Source: Longimicrobium terrae
GTDB taxonomy: Bacteria > Gemmatimonadota > Gemmatimonadetes > Longimicrobiales > Longimicrobiaceae
Assembly: GCF_014202995.1 (NCBI RefSeq)
Contig: NZ_JACHIA010000001.1
Span: 62,001 to 126,000 of the forward strand
DNA: 64,000 nucleotides
Direction of reading: 5' to 3'
The notes under the pieces are model-generated. The model ran no database searches. It worked only from the letters and a program-made list of their open reading frames with translations, and had not been told where the DNA came from. Of the stretch, positions 26,727 to 36,590 are shown one piece after another (position 1 is the first letter of the stretch; each line of letters begins with the position of its first letter). Both the position numbers and the translations under genes were made by a program.

Positions 26727-28456
26727 GGCCGCTCCGCTTCCGTGGCGAGAAAGGCGAGCTGGAGAAGGAACAGCTCGCGCAGGGGATGCCACTCCGCGCG
26801 GATAGACGCCGCCAGTGCTTCGGCGGATTGTTCGGTGAAGATGGCGCGCAGTGGTGTATCCAGCGGCGGAAGGGCGGCCATCGCGCGCGTGGCGGCATCC
26901 GAGCGGGCGACGACGCGCCACTTGGGCCAGGGCTGCTGCCGTGCCCGCACCTCTCCCGTCAGCAGCGCGCGAACACCGCGCGTCACGCGCAGCCCGGCGG
27001 AGAGCGGCAGGTTGGCGGCGGCGCCAAAGTACGGAAAGCGCCAGCGGGCGTGCGGCACGTGCCACGAGCGCCGGAACAGCGGCTTCATCGCCAGGTGAAA
27101 CAGGCGGCGGTGCTGCTTCCACGCGGGAGGCACGGCCGCGGCGATCGCCACGACGGCGTTTGCGTGGTACACCTCGTGGCTGGCGAACAGGCGGCGGTTG
27201 CCGTGCAGGTTGGCGCTGTGCCGGCGCTGCGTGAAGGGCCACAGCCGCTCCCATTCCGCCGCGCTCGACGGGCGCACTTCCGCCAGCCACCGGCGGAATT
27301 CCAGACGCCGCGTGATGACCGCCTCGCGCAGTTCCGGACGGATGGCGCTCGCGGCGGGCAGCTCGAAGCTGTCGGATGGCGCCACGGACGGCGCGTGCTC
27401 CGCCTTGAGGAACGAATCGGACGACAGGCCGCCGAGCACCACAGGCAGGTCCCGGATGCCCAGCCGCTCGTGCAGCCCCCACCCGTGCACATCCATGAAG
27501 TTGTTATGCGCGCCGATGATGGATGACACCGGCTGCAGCCCGTCCACGTAATGGTCGCGCGTCCGCTGCCCGAAGGTGAGCGACGCGCCATACGCCTTTG
27601 CCGCCGCTCGCGCGACACGCACCTCACGGTTCTCCCAGTCCGCGTACACGAACGACCGCACCTCCACGCCCTCCGGCACCGCGCCGAGCACCGCCCGCGC
27701 GTCTTCCCCCCCGCTCAGCAGCAGTCCGACCGTGCGCTCGCCCTGCACCGCGGCCCGCACGTCTTCCGTCACCGCCGTGCGCAGCGCGGCGGCGGCTTCG
27801 CCCACATTGCGATAGGGATTGTGCTCCAGCGGGCGCCAGTACGCGGCACCGTCGTCCACCCACTTTCCGTCAGCGTCGAACGACGTCACTGACGCGGGGG
27901 CGAGCTGCCGGACGCCGCGGTAGAGCGTGTGCGGCCAGGTGCAGCTCAGGTTGATGAGCATGTCCGCGGCGGAAACAGGATCGATGTCCCGGTTCTTTCC
28001 CGCCGCGCGCGCCACCGTATCCAGGTGTGTCCCAATCACGATCCCGCCAGCCACATCCGCGGCAAAGACGGGGACAAAAGCCGCCACGTCCGTCACCACG
28101 CGCCCGCCGTCCGGGCCGACCGCCAGCGCCGCGAATCCGCTGTCGATCCGGTCGAACCATGGCGTCTCCCCGTCGCGCAGCATGGCGTGAACAGCCTCGC
28201 GCCGCTCGCCCATCCGCGAGCGCGCGGCGGGCTCCGCGCCCGTCCGCACGACCGGATCACCGATCAGCACGCTGACCCACCCATCCGCCTCCAGCAGAAC
28301 GCGCGGTGGATCGTGGGAGCCGCGAAGGACGGCGAGCGAGCCCCACGGCCCGTGCCGCTCCACGACGTTTTCCGCCACGGGCGACAGGTAACGGCGCAGC
28401 GCTGCCTCAAGTTCGCCCGCGGCGCGCGGCTGGCTGCAAAAGAGAAAATCGCTCAC
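26723..28456 (-). CDS. Asparagine-synthetase-like protein in glycan cluster (paralogue 1)
   Basis: 577 residues with the two-part layout of asparagine synthetases: an N-terminal Ntn-hydrolase-like half ('GFAALAVGPDGGRVVTDVAAFVP') and a C-terminal ATP-pyrophosphatase half with a PP-loop 'LLLSGGEDARAVLG' (~254-267) and 'VLGGLSSDSFLK'. The N-terminus is M-S-D-F-L-F, so the catalytic Cys2 of true glutaminase domains is absent, and glutamine-dependent amide transfer as in AsnB is unlikely by the usual route. Related enzymes in polysaccharide clusters amidate uronic acids, and others cyclise peptides; the context favours glycan modification. It overlaps both neighbours by 4 nt (GTGA). It shares motifs and length with the upstream gene, so the two arose by duplication. 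Confidence 0.8.
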   Translation of the reverse strand: MSDFLFCSQPRAAGELEAALRRYLSPVAENVVERHGPWGSLAVLRGSHDPPRVLLEADGWVSVLIGDPVVRTGAEPAARSRMGERREAVHAMLRDGETPWFDRIDSGFAALAVGPDGGRVVTDVAAFVPVFAADVAGGIVIGTHLDTVARAAGKNRDIDPVSAADMLINLSCTWPHTLYRGVRQLAPASVTSFDADGKWVDDGAAYWRPLEHNPYRNVGEAAAALRTAVTEDVRAAVQGERTVGLLLSGGEDARAVLGAVPEGVEVRSFVYADWENREVRVARAAAKAYGASLTFGQRTRDHYVDGLQPVSSIIGAHNNFMDVHGWGLHERLGIRDLPVVLGGLSSDSFLKAEHAPSVAPSDSFELPAASAIRPELREAVITRRLEFRRWLAEVRPSSAAEWERLWPFTQRRHSANLHGNRRLFASHEVYHANAVVAIAAAVPPAWKQHRRLFHLAMKPLFRRSWHVPHARWRFPYFGAAANLPLSAGLRVTRGVRALLTGEVRARQQPWPKWRVVARSDAATRAMAALPPLDTPLRAIFTEQSAEALAASIRAEWHPLRELFLLQLAFLATEAERP

Positions 28457-30201
28457 GGCGCGCGCGCCTCGCGGGCCACGTCCGCCGCGCGTTCGGACAG
28501 ATACGCGAGCTGCATGGCGATGAATCGCTCCATCGGGTCCCACGCGCGGACGGTCGCCTGCGCGGCGTCCCCCTCGACGGCCAGAACGCCGCCGAGCGCC
28601 GAGCGTGGCAGGTTGTGGCGCGCCTCCAGATCCGCCATGGGCGCGGCGTACTCCGGCTCCGACCAGCGCGGCCACGGGCCCTGGTTCATCCCTTTGCCGC
28701 CTGAGCGCAGACCGTTGATGGCGCGCGTGGCCCGCAGCCCCGCGCCGAGCAGCAGGTTCGCCGTCCGCCCGAAGTACGGAAAGCGTGAACGTGCGTGCGG
28801 CACGTTCCACGACCGGCGCAGCAGCGGGCGGATGGCGGGATGGAACAGGCCGCGGTCGCGCTTCCACCCCTGCGGCACGCCCGCGGCGATGTCGAGCACG
28901 GCCGCGCTGTGAAACGGCTCGTAGATGTGGAACAGGCGGCGGTTTCCGTGCACGTTCGCCCCGGTGGACCGCATCGAAAACGGCCACAGGCGGTACCACT
29001 CGCCGCCCGACCCCGGGCGGATGGCCGTCACGCGATCCACGTGCGCCTGGTGGCGGATGCGGACCTGCTCCAGCAGTTCCGGACGGATGCCCGCGACCGG
29101 GCGCAGGCGGATGGCCGTCTTTCGCGCGTGCTCCGCCTTCAGCAGCGAATCCGAGGAATATCCGCCCAGAACGCGGGGGAGCGAGGCGAGGCCGAGGGAG
29201 GTGTGGAAGCCGTAGCCGTGCACATCCACCCACACCTGGTGGCTGCCGACCATGGCGGAAACCGTCTCCATCGCACCCAAGTAGTGCTCGCGCGGGCGGC
29301 GGCCCCACGTGAGCGTGGCGCCATACGCGTTTGCCGCCATACGCGCCACCTGCACCTCGCGGTTGTCCGCGTCCGCGTAGATGAAGGCGGACACACGCAC
29401 GCCCGCCGGAACCGCGCCCAGCACCGCGCGCGAGTCCTCGCCCGCGCTCAGCAGCAGGCCCACGTGCTCCAGCCCCGCGCACGCGATCGCCACCTCGGCC
29501 AGCAGCGCCTCGCGCAGCGCCTCCGACGCCTCGCGGACGTTGGCGAAGGCGGTGCGCTCCACCGGTTGCCAGTACGTCTCATCTTTATCCGCCACGCTGT
29601 TGACCGCCGTGCCCGGCCCAAAGCGGCGTGCGGTCCCCGGCGGCATCTGTGTGACGCCGTGAAAGAGCGTGTGGGGGAAAGCGATGCAGCGCGTGGTCAG
29701 CAGGTCCGCGGCAGAGACGGGATCAACCTCCGTGCGCCCCGACGCCGTGGCGACCGCGTCCGCGTGCGTCCCCATCACCCGCGCGCCGAGCTCGTCCGTG
29801 GCGGCAAAGACCGGGATGAACGACATGCGATCCGTTACGATCATGCCGCCACCGGTCCGCGTATCGATCCCGATCGCGGCGAACTGGCCGTCAAGCCGCG
29901 CGCCCCAGTCCGGCTTGGGATCGGCGGAGAGCAGTTGATGAACGGAATCGCGCAGCGGACCGGGAGCCACGACGCCCGGCGCCATCCCCGGCGCACGCAC
30001 GACGGGTTCGCCGGCGAGCACGGTGATCCATCCATCCCGTTCGATGACCGCATCGCGTCCCGGCCACGGCGTCGCGACGGCGAGCGCGCCCCAGTTGCCG
30101 CGTAGCTCCGTAACAGTCGCCACCGCGCCAAGATACGCCTCCAGCACCGTCCGCAGCGCGCCGGGTGCGGGCGCGGGTGACGCAAAGAGAAAGTCCGTCA
30201 T
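28453..30201 (-). CDS. Asparagine-synthetase-like protein in glycan cluster (paralogue 2)
   Basis: 582 residues. It aligns by eye with paralogue 1 along its whole length: 'TDFLFASP', 'GQFAAIGIDTRTGGGMIVTD', PP-loop 'LLLSAGEDSRAVLG', 'FIYADADNREVQVAR', 'VLGGYSSDSLLKAEHA', 'WRxWPFSMRSTGANVHGNRR'-type region and 'FPYFGRTANLLLGAGLR'. The loop has Ala instead of the second Gly of 'SGG'. As in paralogue 1, no Cys follows the initiator Met. The ATG at 30201 overlaps the upstream glycosyltransferase stop by 4 nt. The pair probably acts on the same or sequential glycan substrates, or forms a heteromer. Function remains an inference from fold and neighbours. Confidence 0.8.
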   Translation of the reverse strand: MTDFLFASPAPAPGALRTVLEAYLGAVATVTELRGNWGALAVATPWPGRDAVIERDGWITVLAGEPVVRAPGMAPGVVAPGPLRDSVHQLLSADPKPDWGARLDGQFAAIGIDTRTGGGMIVTDRMSFIPVFAATDELGARVMGTHADAVATASGRTEVDPVSAADLLTTRCIAFPHTLFHGVTQMPPGTARRFGPGTAVNSVADKDETYWQPVERTAFANVREASEALREALLAEVAIACAGLEHVGLLLSAGEDSRAVLGAVPAGVRVSAFIYADADNREVQVARMAANAYGATLTWGRRPREHYLGAMETVSAMVGSHQVWVDVHGYGFHTSLGLASLPRVLGGYSSDSLLKAEHARKTAIRLRPVAGIRPELLEQVRIRHQAHVDRVTAIRPGSGGEWYRLWPFSMRSTGANVHGNRRLFHIYEPFHSAAVLDIAAGVPQGWKRDRGLFHPAIRPLLRRSWNVPHARSRFPYFGRTANLLLGAGLRATRAINGLRSGGKGMNQGPWPRWSEPEYAAPMADLEARHNLPRSALGGVLAVEGDAAQATVRAWDPMERFIAMQLAYLSERAADVAREARAP

Positions 30202-31307
30202 CCGCCGTTCTTGGCGCCAAAGAGGACGCGCTCGTACTCGGGGCCCATCTGCTCCAGCGTGAACCAGTGCTCGATACGCCAGCGGCCTTCCGCGCCGCGC
30301 GTGGCGGGTTCCGGATCGCCGGACTTCATCGCGGCGACCAGTTCCGCCAGCGTGGCGGCAAGTGCGTCCGCCGTGCCGCCGGGGACGATCCACCCCGCGG
30401 GCGGACGGCCCTCCAGCGGCGCCAGGCAGTCGTGCGCGCCATGGACGTCGAACGCGACGACGGGGAGTGAGGCCGCCATCGCCTCCAGAATCACGTTCGC
30501 CATTCCGTCCGCGCGGCTGGGGAGCACGAACGCGTCCGCCGCCGTCATCAGCGCGCCCACGTCCCGGCGCTGGCCGAGAAGGTGAACCCGCGATCCGATT
30601 CCCGCCGCATCCGCGCGCGCACGCAACTCGTCGCGCAACGGACCGTCACCGGCGAGGGCCAGGTGCACGCCGGGGCCGAGGCGCGCAAACGCATCCACCA
30701 GCAGGTCATAGCCCTTGCGCTTCTCCAGCGCGCCGACGGACAAGATGACGCGCTCGCCCGGCGCCGCCCCGATCTCCGCGCGCAAACCGCCGGGCGCGAC
30801 GCGTTCGGTTTCCGTCGCGTTGCGCACGGTGTACATCCGGTCCGCCAGCGCAGGGACGAGCGCGGCGAAGTAGTCGCGCAGCCCCGTGGCGTTGGCGATC
30901 ACGCCGTGAATCCACCGGAACGCAGTGCGGTACTTCCACGCGCCGGGCCCGCTCTCCGGAATCGGTTGCGGCAGGCCGACGCGCAGGATCACACGCTTTA
31001 CGCCAGCGATGCGCGCGGCTGATGCGGCGGCGGGAAAGCGCTTCCACGAGGCGAGCAGCAGGGCGTCCGGCTTCTCCCTGCGCAGCCATGCAGCGAACCG
31101 AAGCTGGTGCCACAGGTCGCCGTCGCCGCGCGGGCGGTGCGGCGTGGTGCGCGCGCCGAGGTCGCGAAAGGCTTGGCCCACCTCCGTCGTGTCGCGGCAG
31201 GCCACGGCGACATCGTGGCCCTGGCTCAGCATCCAGCGGGTGATGAGCAGAAGCTGCCGCTCGTTGCCGCGGATGACGGGCCCGTCCACGTGGATCACCA
31301 GCTTCAT
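30198..31307 (-). CDS. Glycosyltransferase, GT4 family
   Basis: 369 residues of GT-B fold. The C-terminal donor-binding half is clear: 'RVILSVGALEKRKGYDLLVDA' begins near 195 (quoted in part), 'HLALAGDGPLRDEL', 'VHLLGQRRDV' and 'DAFVLPSRADGMANVILEAM', where the Glu-x7-Glu-type acidic motif of retaining GT4 enzymes lies. The N-terminal acceptor half starts 'KLVIHVDGPVIRGNERQLL'. The start at 31307 has GGGAGGGCGGG directly upstream. It is translationally coupled to both neighbours by 4-nt overlaps. The role is to add one sugar to a lipid-linked surface oligosaccharide; donor and acceptor are not readable from sequence. Confidence 0.85.
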   Translation of the reverse strand: MKLVIHVDGPVIRGNERQLLLITRWMLSQGHDVAVACRDTTEVGQAFRDLGARTTPHRPRGDGDLWHQLRFAAWLRREKPDALLLASWKRFPAAASAARIAGVKRVILRVGLPQPIPESGPGAWKYRTAFRWIHGVIANATGLRDYFAALVPALADRMYTVRNATETERVAPGGLRAEIGAAPGERVILSVGALEKRKGYDLLVDAFARLGPGVHLALAGDGPLRDELRARADAAGIGSRVHLLGQRRDVGALMTAADAFVLPSRADGMANVILEAMAASLPVVAFDVHGAHDCLAPLEGRPPAGWIVPGGTADALAATLAELVAAMKSGDPEPATRGAEGRWRIEHWFTLEQMGPEYERVLFGAKNGG

Positions 31308-32392
31308 CCCGCCCTCCCGCTTGCCGCCAGCACCGACTCCCATTCGTCCAGCATCCGCTCGAACCCGAACCGCTCGCGCGCACGGCGGGCCGCCGCCTCC
31401 GCCATCCGCGCCCGCCGATCGGAATCCGCCACGACGGATGCGAGCGCCGACGCGATCTCCGCGTCTTCCCACCCCGTCACCACGCCGGGCGCGGTACCGT
31501 CCGCGAACGGCTCCAGCGCCTCGCGTGCGCCGCTCACCGGCGTGCTGACCACGGGCACGCCCGCGGCTAGCGCTTCCAGCATGGCAAAGGAAAGCATTTC
31601 CTTGTCCGAGGTTACCACGAAAACATCCAGCGCGGAGAGCACGTCGCCCACGTCGCCGCGGTGGCCGATCAGGTGCAGACGGTTTCGGACACCGAGCGCT
31701 GTCGCCTCCGCCTCGATCTCCGCACGCAACGTCCCCTCCCCCGCGATGATGCAGTGCACATCGGATGGAAGTGCGGCCAGCGCGCGCACCAGCCGGTCGA
31801 AGCGCTTCTGCCGCGCCAGCCGCGCCACCGCGCCGATCACGACCGTGTCGGCGGAGAGGCCGAGTTCCGCGCGCACGGCGCCCAGGGTGTGGCGGCGAAC
31901 GGGAGGCTCTACCGCGCCGTGGATGGTCACCAACCGCTCATCGGCGAATCCGGGGAGGGCGGCACGCCAGCGGGGGCGGACATCGTCGGCCTTGAGGACG
32001 ACGGTGTGCACCCAGGGAACCGCGATGCGGTATTTGAGGTTGCGCGGCAGGTCCGTTTCCAGCCCGATACGCAGCACGATGCGCGGCACGCGCGCCATCC
32101 GCCCCGCCAGCGCGGCCCACGCGACTTTCTTGAACGTGCCGATCATCAGCACGTCCGGCCGCAGCGCACGCAGCACGCGCGCCAGGCCGAACGCGTGGTG
32201 GATGGCCACGTCGCCGCCGAGGGGAACGACGCGCGACGGCACGCCCAGCGCCTGAACCTGTCCCGCGACGCCATCGTCCGTGCAGATCATCAGCACGCGA
32301 TGGCCGCGGCGCTGAAGCCCTTCCAGGATGCGCGCCACCCCGCGCTCAGCCCCGCCGAACACGCGGGCGCCGTTGTGCGCGACGACAAACAT
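31304..32392 (-). CDS. Glycosyltransferase, GT4 family
   Basis: 362 residues of GT-B fold. The N-terminal acceptor loop is 'NGARVFGGAERGVARILEGL' (~7-26). Donor-side motifs are 'VVIGAVARLARQKRFDRLV', 'HCIIAGEGTLRAEIE', 'HLIGHRGDVGDVLSALD' and 'SDKEMLSFAMLEALAAGVPV', in which the acidic pair of the EX7E-type motif appears as Glu...Glu around 'KEMLSFAMLE'. It is related to but clearly distinct from the neighbouring GT4 gene. The stop overlaps the start of the next gene (ATGA). The DegT aminotransferase lies 22 nt upstream, so this gene probably uses the amino-sugar nucleotide that enzyme helps make. Confidence 0.86.
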   Translation of the reverse strand: MFVVAHNGARVFGGAERGVARILEGLQRRGHRVLMICTDDGVAGQVQALGVPSRVVPLGGDVAIHHAFGLARVLRALRPDVLMIGTFKKVAWAALAGRMARVPRIVLRIGLETDLPRNLKYRIAVPWVHTVVLKADDVRPRWRAALPGFADERLVTIHGAVEPPVRRHTLGAVRAELGLSADTVVIGAVARLARQKRFDRLVRALAALPSDVHCIIAGEGTLRAEIEAEATALGVRNRLHLIGHRGDVGDVLSALDVFVVTSDKEMLSFAMLEALAAGVPVVSTPVSGAREALEPFADGTAPGVVTGWEDAEIASALASVVADSDRRARMAEAAARRARERFGFERMLDEWESVLAASGRAG

Positions 32393-32414
32393 CAGCCCCG
32401 AACCCGCCGGCCGG

Positions 32415-33539
<1,125 letters not shown>

Positions 33540-33605
33540 CTATCCTTCACTTGTTCAATATCTACAAGACCAAGCCGGCAAAGAAGATGGGCCGGATTGA
33601 CTGAT

Positions 33606-34108
33606 GTGCTTCGGACGGTCTGGCGCGGCCGCGGGCAGGCCCCTCCCCCGGCCCCTCCCCGTGCAAACTGCGCACGGAGAGGGGTGAACGGCATGTTCGG
33701 GGCGCTTCGGACGGTTCGGCGCGGCCGCGGGCACCCCTCTCCCCCCGGCCCCCTCTCTCCCGCAAGCGGGAGAGGGGGAGACCTCAGCGCGTGCATCCGG
33801 TTCGGTGCGGGGCGGCGGGCATTGTGCCGGCGGTTGAAACCGCGCCTCGAACAACACGAAGTCCGCCTTCGCGGACTGCAATCGATGCGTCGCCGCGATC
33901 CCGAATGCAGTTGAAGCCCCGAACCGCGCGCGAATAGCGCGGTGTCGGGGGTTCCCGCTTCTGGAGCGGCGGATTCATTCGCTCAACGGCATCCGCTCAC
34001 GCCAGGCACTCGCCCGCCTACATCGAAACGTCCGCCCGCCAACAACCCTCCCCCAGTCTTTTTTGGGGGAGGGTGGGCCGGTGGTGCCGGCCCGGGTGGG
34101 GGCCGCCG
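33606..34108. repeat. Large intergenic mosaic repeat (copy 3)
   Basis: Same module order as at 14534-14930 ('TGGCGCGGCCGCGGGCA' occurs twice, then the 'CTCTCCCGC' hairpin, 'GGCGGTTGAAACCGC', 'CAGTTGAAGCCCCGAACC', 'GGGGGTTCCCGCT', 'CGGCGGATTCATTCGCTCAA'), with an added CCCTCCCCC/GGGGGAGGG hairpin and 'CCGGCCCGGGTGGGGGCCGCC' near 34056-34110. It lies between two minus-strand genes (gap 33540-34114) and may act as the terminator region of the ABC gene. Confidence 0.85.
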
Positions 34109-34114
34109 TCGAGC

Positions 34115-36103
34115 CTATCGCGCCGGCCGATCGTCTTCGTCCGGGTCCAGCGCGCGGCCGCCGAACAGGCTCTGCGGATCGGGATCGTCCGAATCCAGTG
34201 CATCATCCGCGGGAAGCGCCGACGCGTCCTGTCCGTCCCCGTCCACCGCGGCCGCGGGATCCAGCGCGCCGAACTGCAGATCGTGCAGGCGGCGATATGT
34301 CCCGTCGTGCGCCAGCAACTCCTCGTGCGTGCCGCGCTCCACGATTCGGCCGGCCTCCAGCACGATGATCTGGTCCGCGCGGCGGATGGTCGACAGGCGG
34401 TGCGCGATCACCAGCACCGTGCGGTCCGCCATCAGCTGCTCGATGGCCTGCTGCACCAGCCGCTCGCTTTCCGTATCCAGCGCGCTGGTCGCCTCGTCCA
34501 GAATCAGCACCGGCGGATTGCGCAGCAGCGCCCGCGCGATCGCCACGCGTTGCCGCTGCCCGCCGCTCAGCCGCGTGCCCCGCTCGCCCAGCACGGTATC
34601 GTACCCCTGCGGCAGCGCGGCGATGAACTCGTGCGCGTTGGCTGCGCGGGCGGCGTTCTCCACCTCCTCCTGCGTGGCATTCTCCACCCCGTAGGCAATG
34701 TTGGATCGCACCGTGTCGTGAAACAGGATGGTTTCCTGCGTCACGATCCCCAGCAGCCCGCGCAGGTCGCGCAGCCGCAGTTCGCGCAGATCCACGCCAT
34801 CCAGCGTAAGACGGCCCGCAGTGGGATCGTAGAAGCGCGGCACCAGGTCCGCCATCGTGCTCTTCCCCGCCCCGCTCGGGCCGACGAGCGCGACGACCTC
34901 GCCCGGGCGTACGGTCAGTTCGATCTCGGAAAGCACCGGCTGGCCGGGGATGTACTCGAAGCCGACCTTCTCGAATCGAAGCGCGTCCCGGAATTCCTTT
35001 GCCGCCACCGCGCCGGGCCGGTCCATCACCTCCACCGGCGTGTCCAGCAGCTCGAACGCGCGCTCCGCCGCCGCCAGCCCGGGTTGCACGATGGACGGAT
35101 ACTGCGCGATCACCTTCACCGGCGTCATCAGCCGCGCGGCGACCAGGAGCGCGGTAAGGAACGCGTTTGGCGCCATCGACCGATCGACCAGCACCAGATG
35201 GCTGCCGTACAGCACCAGGATCATGATGACGCCGGAGGTCACCACTTCCGTCGCGGGCGAAAAGAACTTGCGCCAGCGGTCATTGCGGGCGAGCGCCTTG
35301 TAGTGGCTCTGCGTCAGCTTGCGGAAGCGGCGGTCTTCCCACGGCTCCGCGCCGCTCGCCTTCACCAGCCGCACGCCGCTCACCGTCTCCTGAATCTGCC
35401 CCGCCACCTCGCCCACCGCGTCCAGCACCTTGAGCACGCCGCGCCGCAGCCGTTTGCGGAAGCGCGCCCACATCAGGATCATCGGCGGCAGCGCGATCAT
35501 CGCGACCAGCGTAAGCCGCCATGACATGCTCAACAGGAAGCCGGTAAGCACGAGCGCTTGGATGGTCGCGGAAACTACCTTAATCAGGTTGCTGGTCACC
35601 AGCCCCCGCATCTGGTCCACATCGCCGGTCACGCGGCTGATGATCTGCCCGGCGCGCGTCCGCTGAAAAAAGGGGAAGCCCAGCCGCAGCAGGTGGCCGT
35701 AGATGTCGTTGCGCAGGTCGCGCGTGACCAGGCCTTCCACTAGCGTCGCCGTGTAGTTCTGCAGATACAGCGCGACGTTCTTGAGCAGCAGCGCGATGAA
35801 AATCACGCCGACGACCACGTACAGCGCCTGCATAGGCGTGCGCTGCGTGACACCAGACCCCACGATGAGGTCCATCACCCATTTGACGACGGTGCCTGCC
35901 CCATCGCCGAACAGCCGTGACGCATCCGCCTCAGCCGATTGCGCACCGCTGAAGAGCACGCGTAGGAAGGGTGACAGCAACGTGAGACTGAACGCGTCCA
36001 GTACCGCGCCGAGTGTCATGGCGACTACGGACCCCGCCAGAATCCGCCAATGAGGCCTGAGATACGCGAGGATGCGGGTGTACGTGCGGCTACCCGATCT
36101 CAT
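34115..36103 (-). CDS. MsbA-type ABC exporter (fused membrane and ATPase domains)
   Basis: 662 residues. About six membrane helices lie in ~1-330 ('ILAGSVVAMTLGAVLDAFSL', 'LYVVVGVIFIALLLKNVAL', 'LVLTGFLLSMSWRLTLVAM'), then a full ATPase domain: Walker A 'GPSGAGKST' (~404), Q-loop 'IVTQETILF', signature 'LSGGQRQRVAIARALL' (~506), Walker B 'ILDEATSALD' and 'AHRLSTIRRAD'. It probably works as a homodimer flipping lipid A-core or another lipid-linked glycan, as suggested by the adjacent glycosyltransferases. The last ~45 residues are acidic and disordered, an extension not usual in MsbA. Drug or peptide export is an alternative. Confidence 0.88.
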   Translation of the reverse strand: MRSGSRTYTRILAYLRPHWRILAGSVVAMTLGAVLDAFSLTLLSPFLRVLFSGAQSAEADASRLFGDGAGTVVKWVMDLIVGSGVTQRTPMQALYVVVGVIFIALLLKNVALYLQNYTATLVEGLVTRDLRNDIYGHLLRLGFPFFQRTRAGQIISRVTGDVDQMRGLVTSNLIKVVSATIQALVLTGFLLSMSWRLTLVAMIALPPMILMWARFRKRLRRGVLKVLDAVGEVAGQIQETVSGVRLVKASGAEPWEDRRFRKLTQSHYKALARNDRWRKFFSPATEVVTSGVIMILVLYGSHLVLVDRSMAPNAFLTALLVAARLMTPVKVIAQYPSIVQPGLAAAERAFELLDTPVEVMDRPGAVAAKEFRDALRFEKVGFEYIPGQPVLSEIELTVRPGEVVALVGPSGAGKSTMADLVPRFYDPTAGRLTLDGVDLRELRLRDLRGLLGIVTQETILFHDTVRSNIAYGVENATQEEVENAARAANAHEFIAALPQGYDTVLGERGTRLSGGQRQRVAIARALLRNPPVLILDEATSALDTESERLVQQAIEQLMADRTVLVIAHRLSTIRRADQIIVLEAGRIVERGTHEELLAHDGTYRRLHDLQFGALDPAAAVDGDGQDASALPADDALDSDDPDPQSLFGGRALDPDEDDRPAR

Positions 36104-36116
36104 CTGAAAAAAACCC

Positions 36117-36145
36117 TTGTGTCAACTACGACTGCCATATATCCT
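36117..36145 (+). promoter_or_regulatory. Candidate sigma-70-type promoter for the small secreted protein
   Basis: TTGTGT (36117-36122), a 17-bp spacer and TATCCT (36140-36145), about 40 bases before the ATG at 36186. The -10 is identical to that of the stronger promoter at 40990-41018. The -35 matches consensus in three of six positions, so this is only a candidate. Confidence 0.4.
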
Positions 36146-36185
36146 CCATTACCCGACGTTATTCATCCATTTATCCGGAGTCGTC

Positions 36186-36503
36186 ATGCTGAACCTCAAC
36201 TTCCGCTGTACTGCTTTCGCGCTGGTAGCCGCTGCCTTGATGATCTCAGCCGCCACGGCACAGGCCGCCGTGCCGAATCGGGATGTCGTCACGGCTGCCA
36301 CCACGAAATGCCGAATTGTATTCTGGGCATCCATCGTTGGCGGGCTGACGTGGGACGAGGCGAAGCAGGTCGAGGATCAGTGCGAATGCGACGCAACCGA
36401 CTGGTGCGGCAACGGAGCGGGCGGGGACTGGTTGCGGGCTGCGCCCACGCGCGCAGAGGCAACGACCCCGAAGCGCTTCGTGCCGGAACGCCGTCGAAAC
36501 TAA
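36186..36503 (+). CDS. Small secreted cysteine-containing protein
   Basis: 105 residues. The ATG at 36186 has GGAG 6 nt upstream and opens a signal peptide (MLNLNFRCTAFALVAAALMISAATAQA). The mature ~78 residues contain 'TTKCRIVFWASIVGG' and 'DQCECDATDWCGNG', four cysteines that could form two disulfides, and a basic C-terminus. I do not recognise the family. It is divergent from the ABC exporter with ~80 bases between the starts. It faces the PorX-like gene, whose 3' end lies 87 bases away. Confidence 0.6.
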   Translation: MLNLNFRCTAFALVAAALMISAATAQAAVPNRDVVTAATTKCRIVFWASIVGGLTWDEAKQVEDQCECDATDWCGNGAGGDWLRAAPTRAEATTPKRFVPERRRN

Positions 36504-36590
36504 GCCGACCCGTGCATGAACTCGCCGCCAACCTTCGGGCTTGGCGGCGAGTGTCGTTTGTGCCCTGAACGCCCGTCTGAAGCATCAGCT

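Noticed and set aside
26723-30201. Lasso-peptide cyclase interpretation of the asparagine-synthetase-like genes
   Set aside because: No lasso precursor, leader-peptidase or RRE protein nearby; the neighbours are glycosyltransferases and a sugar aminotransferase.
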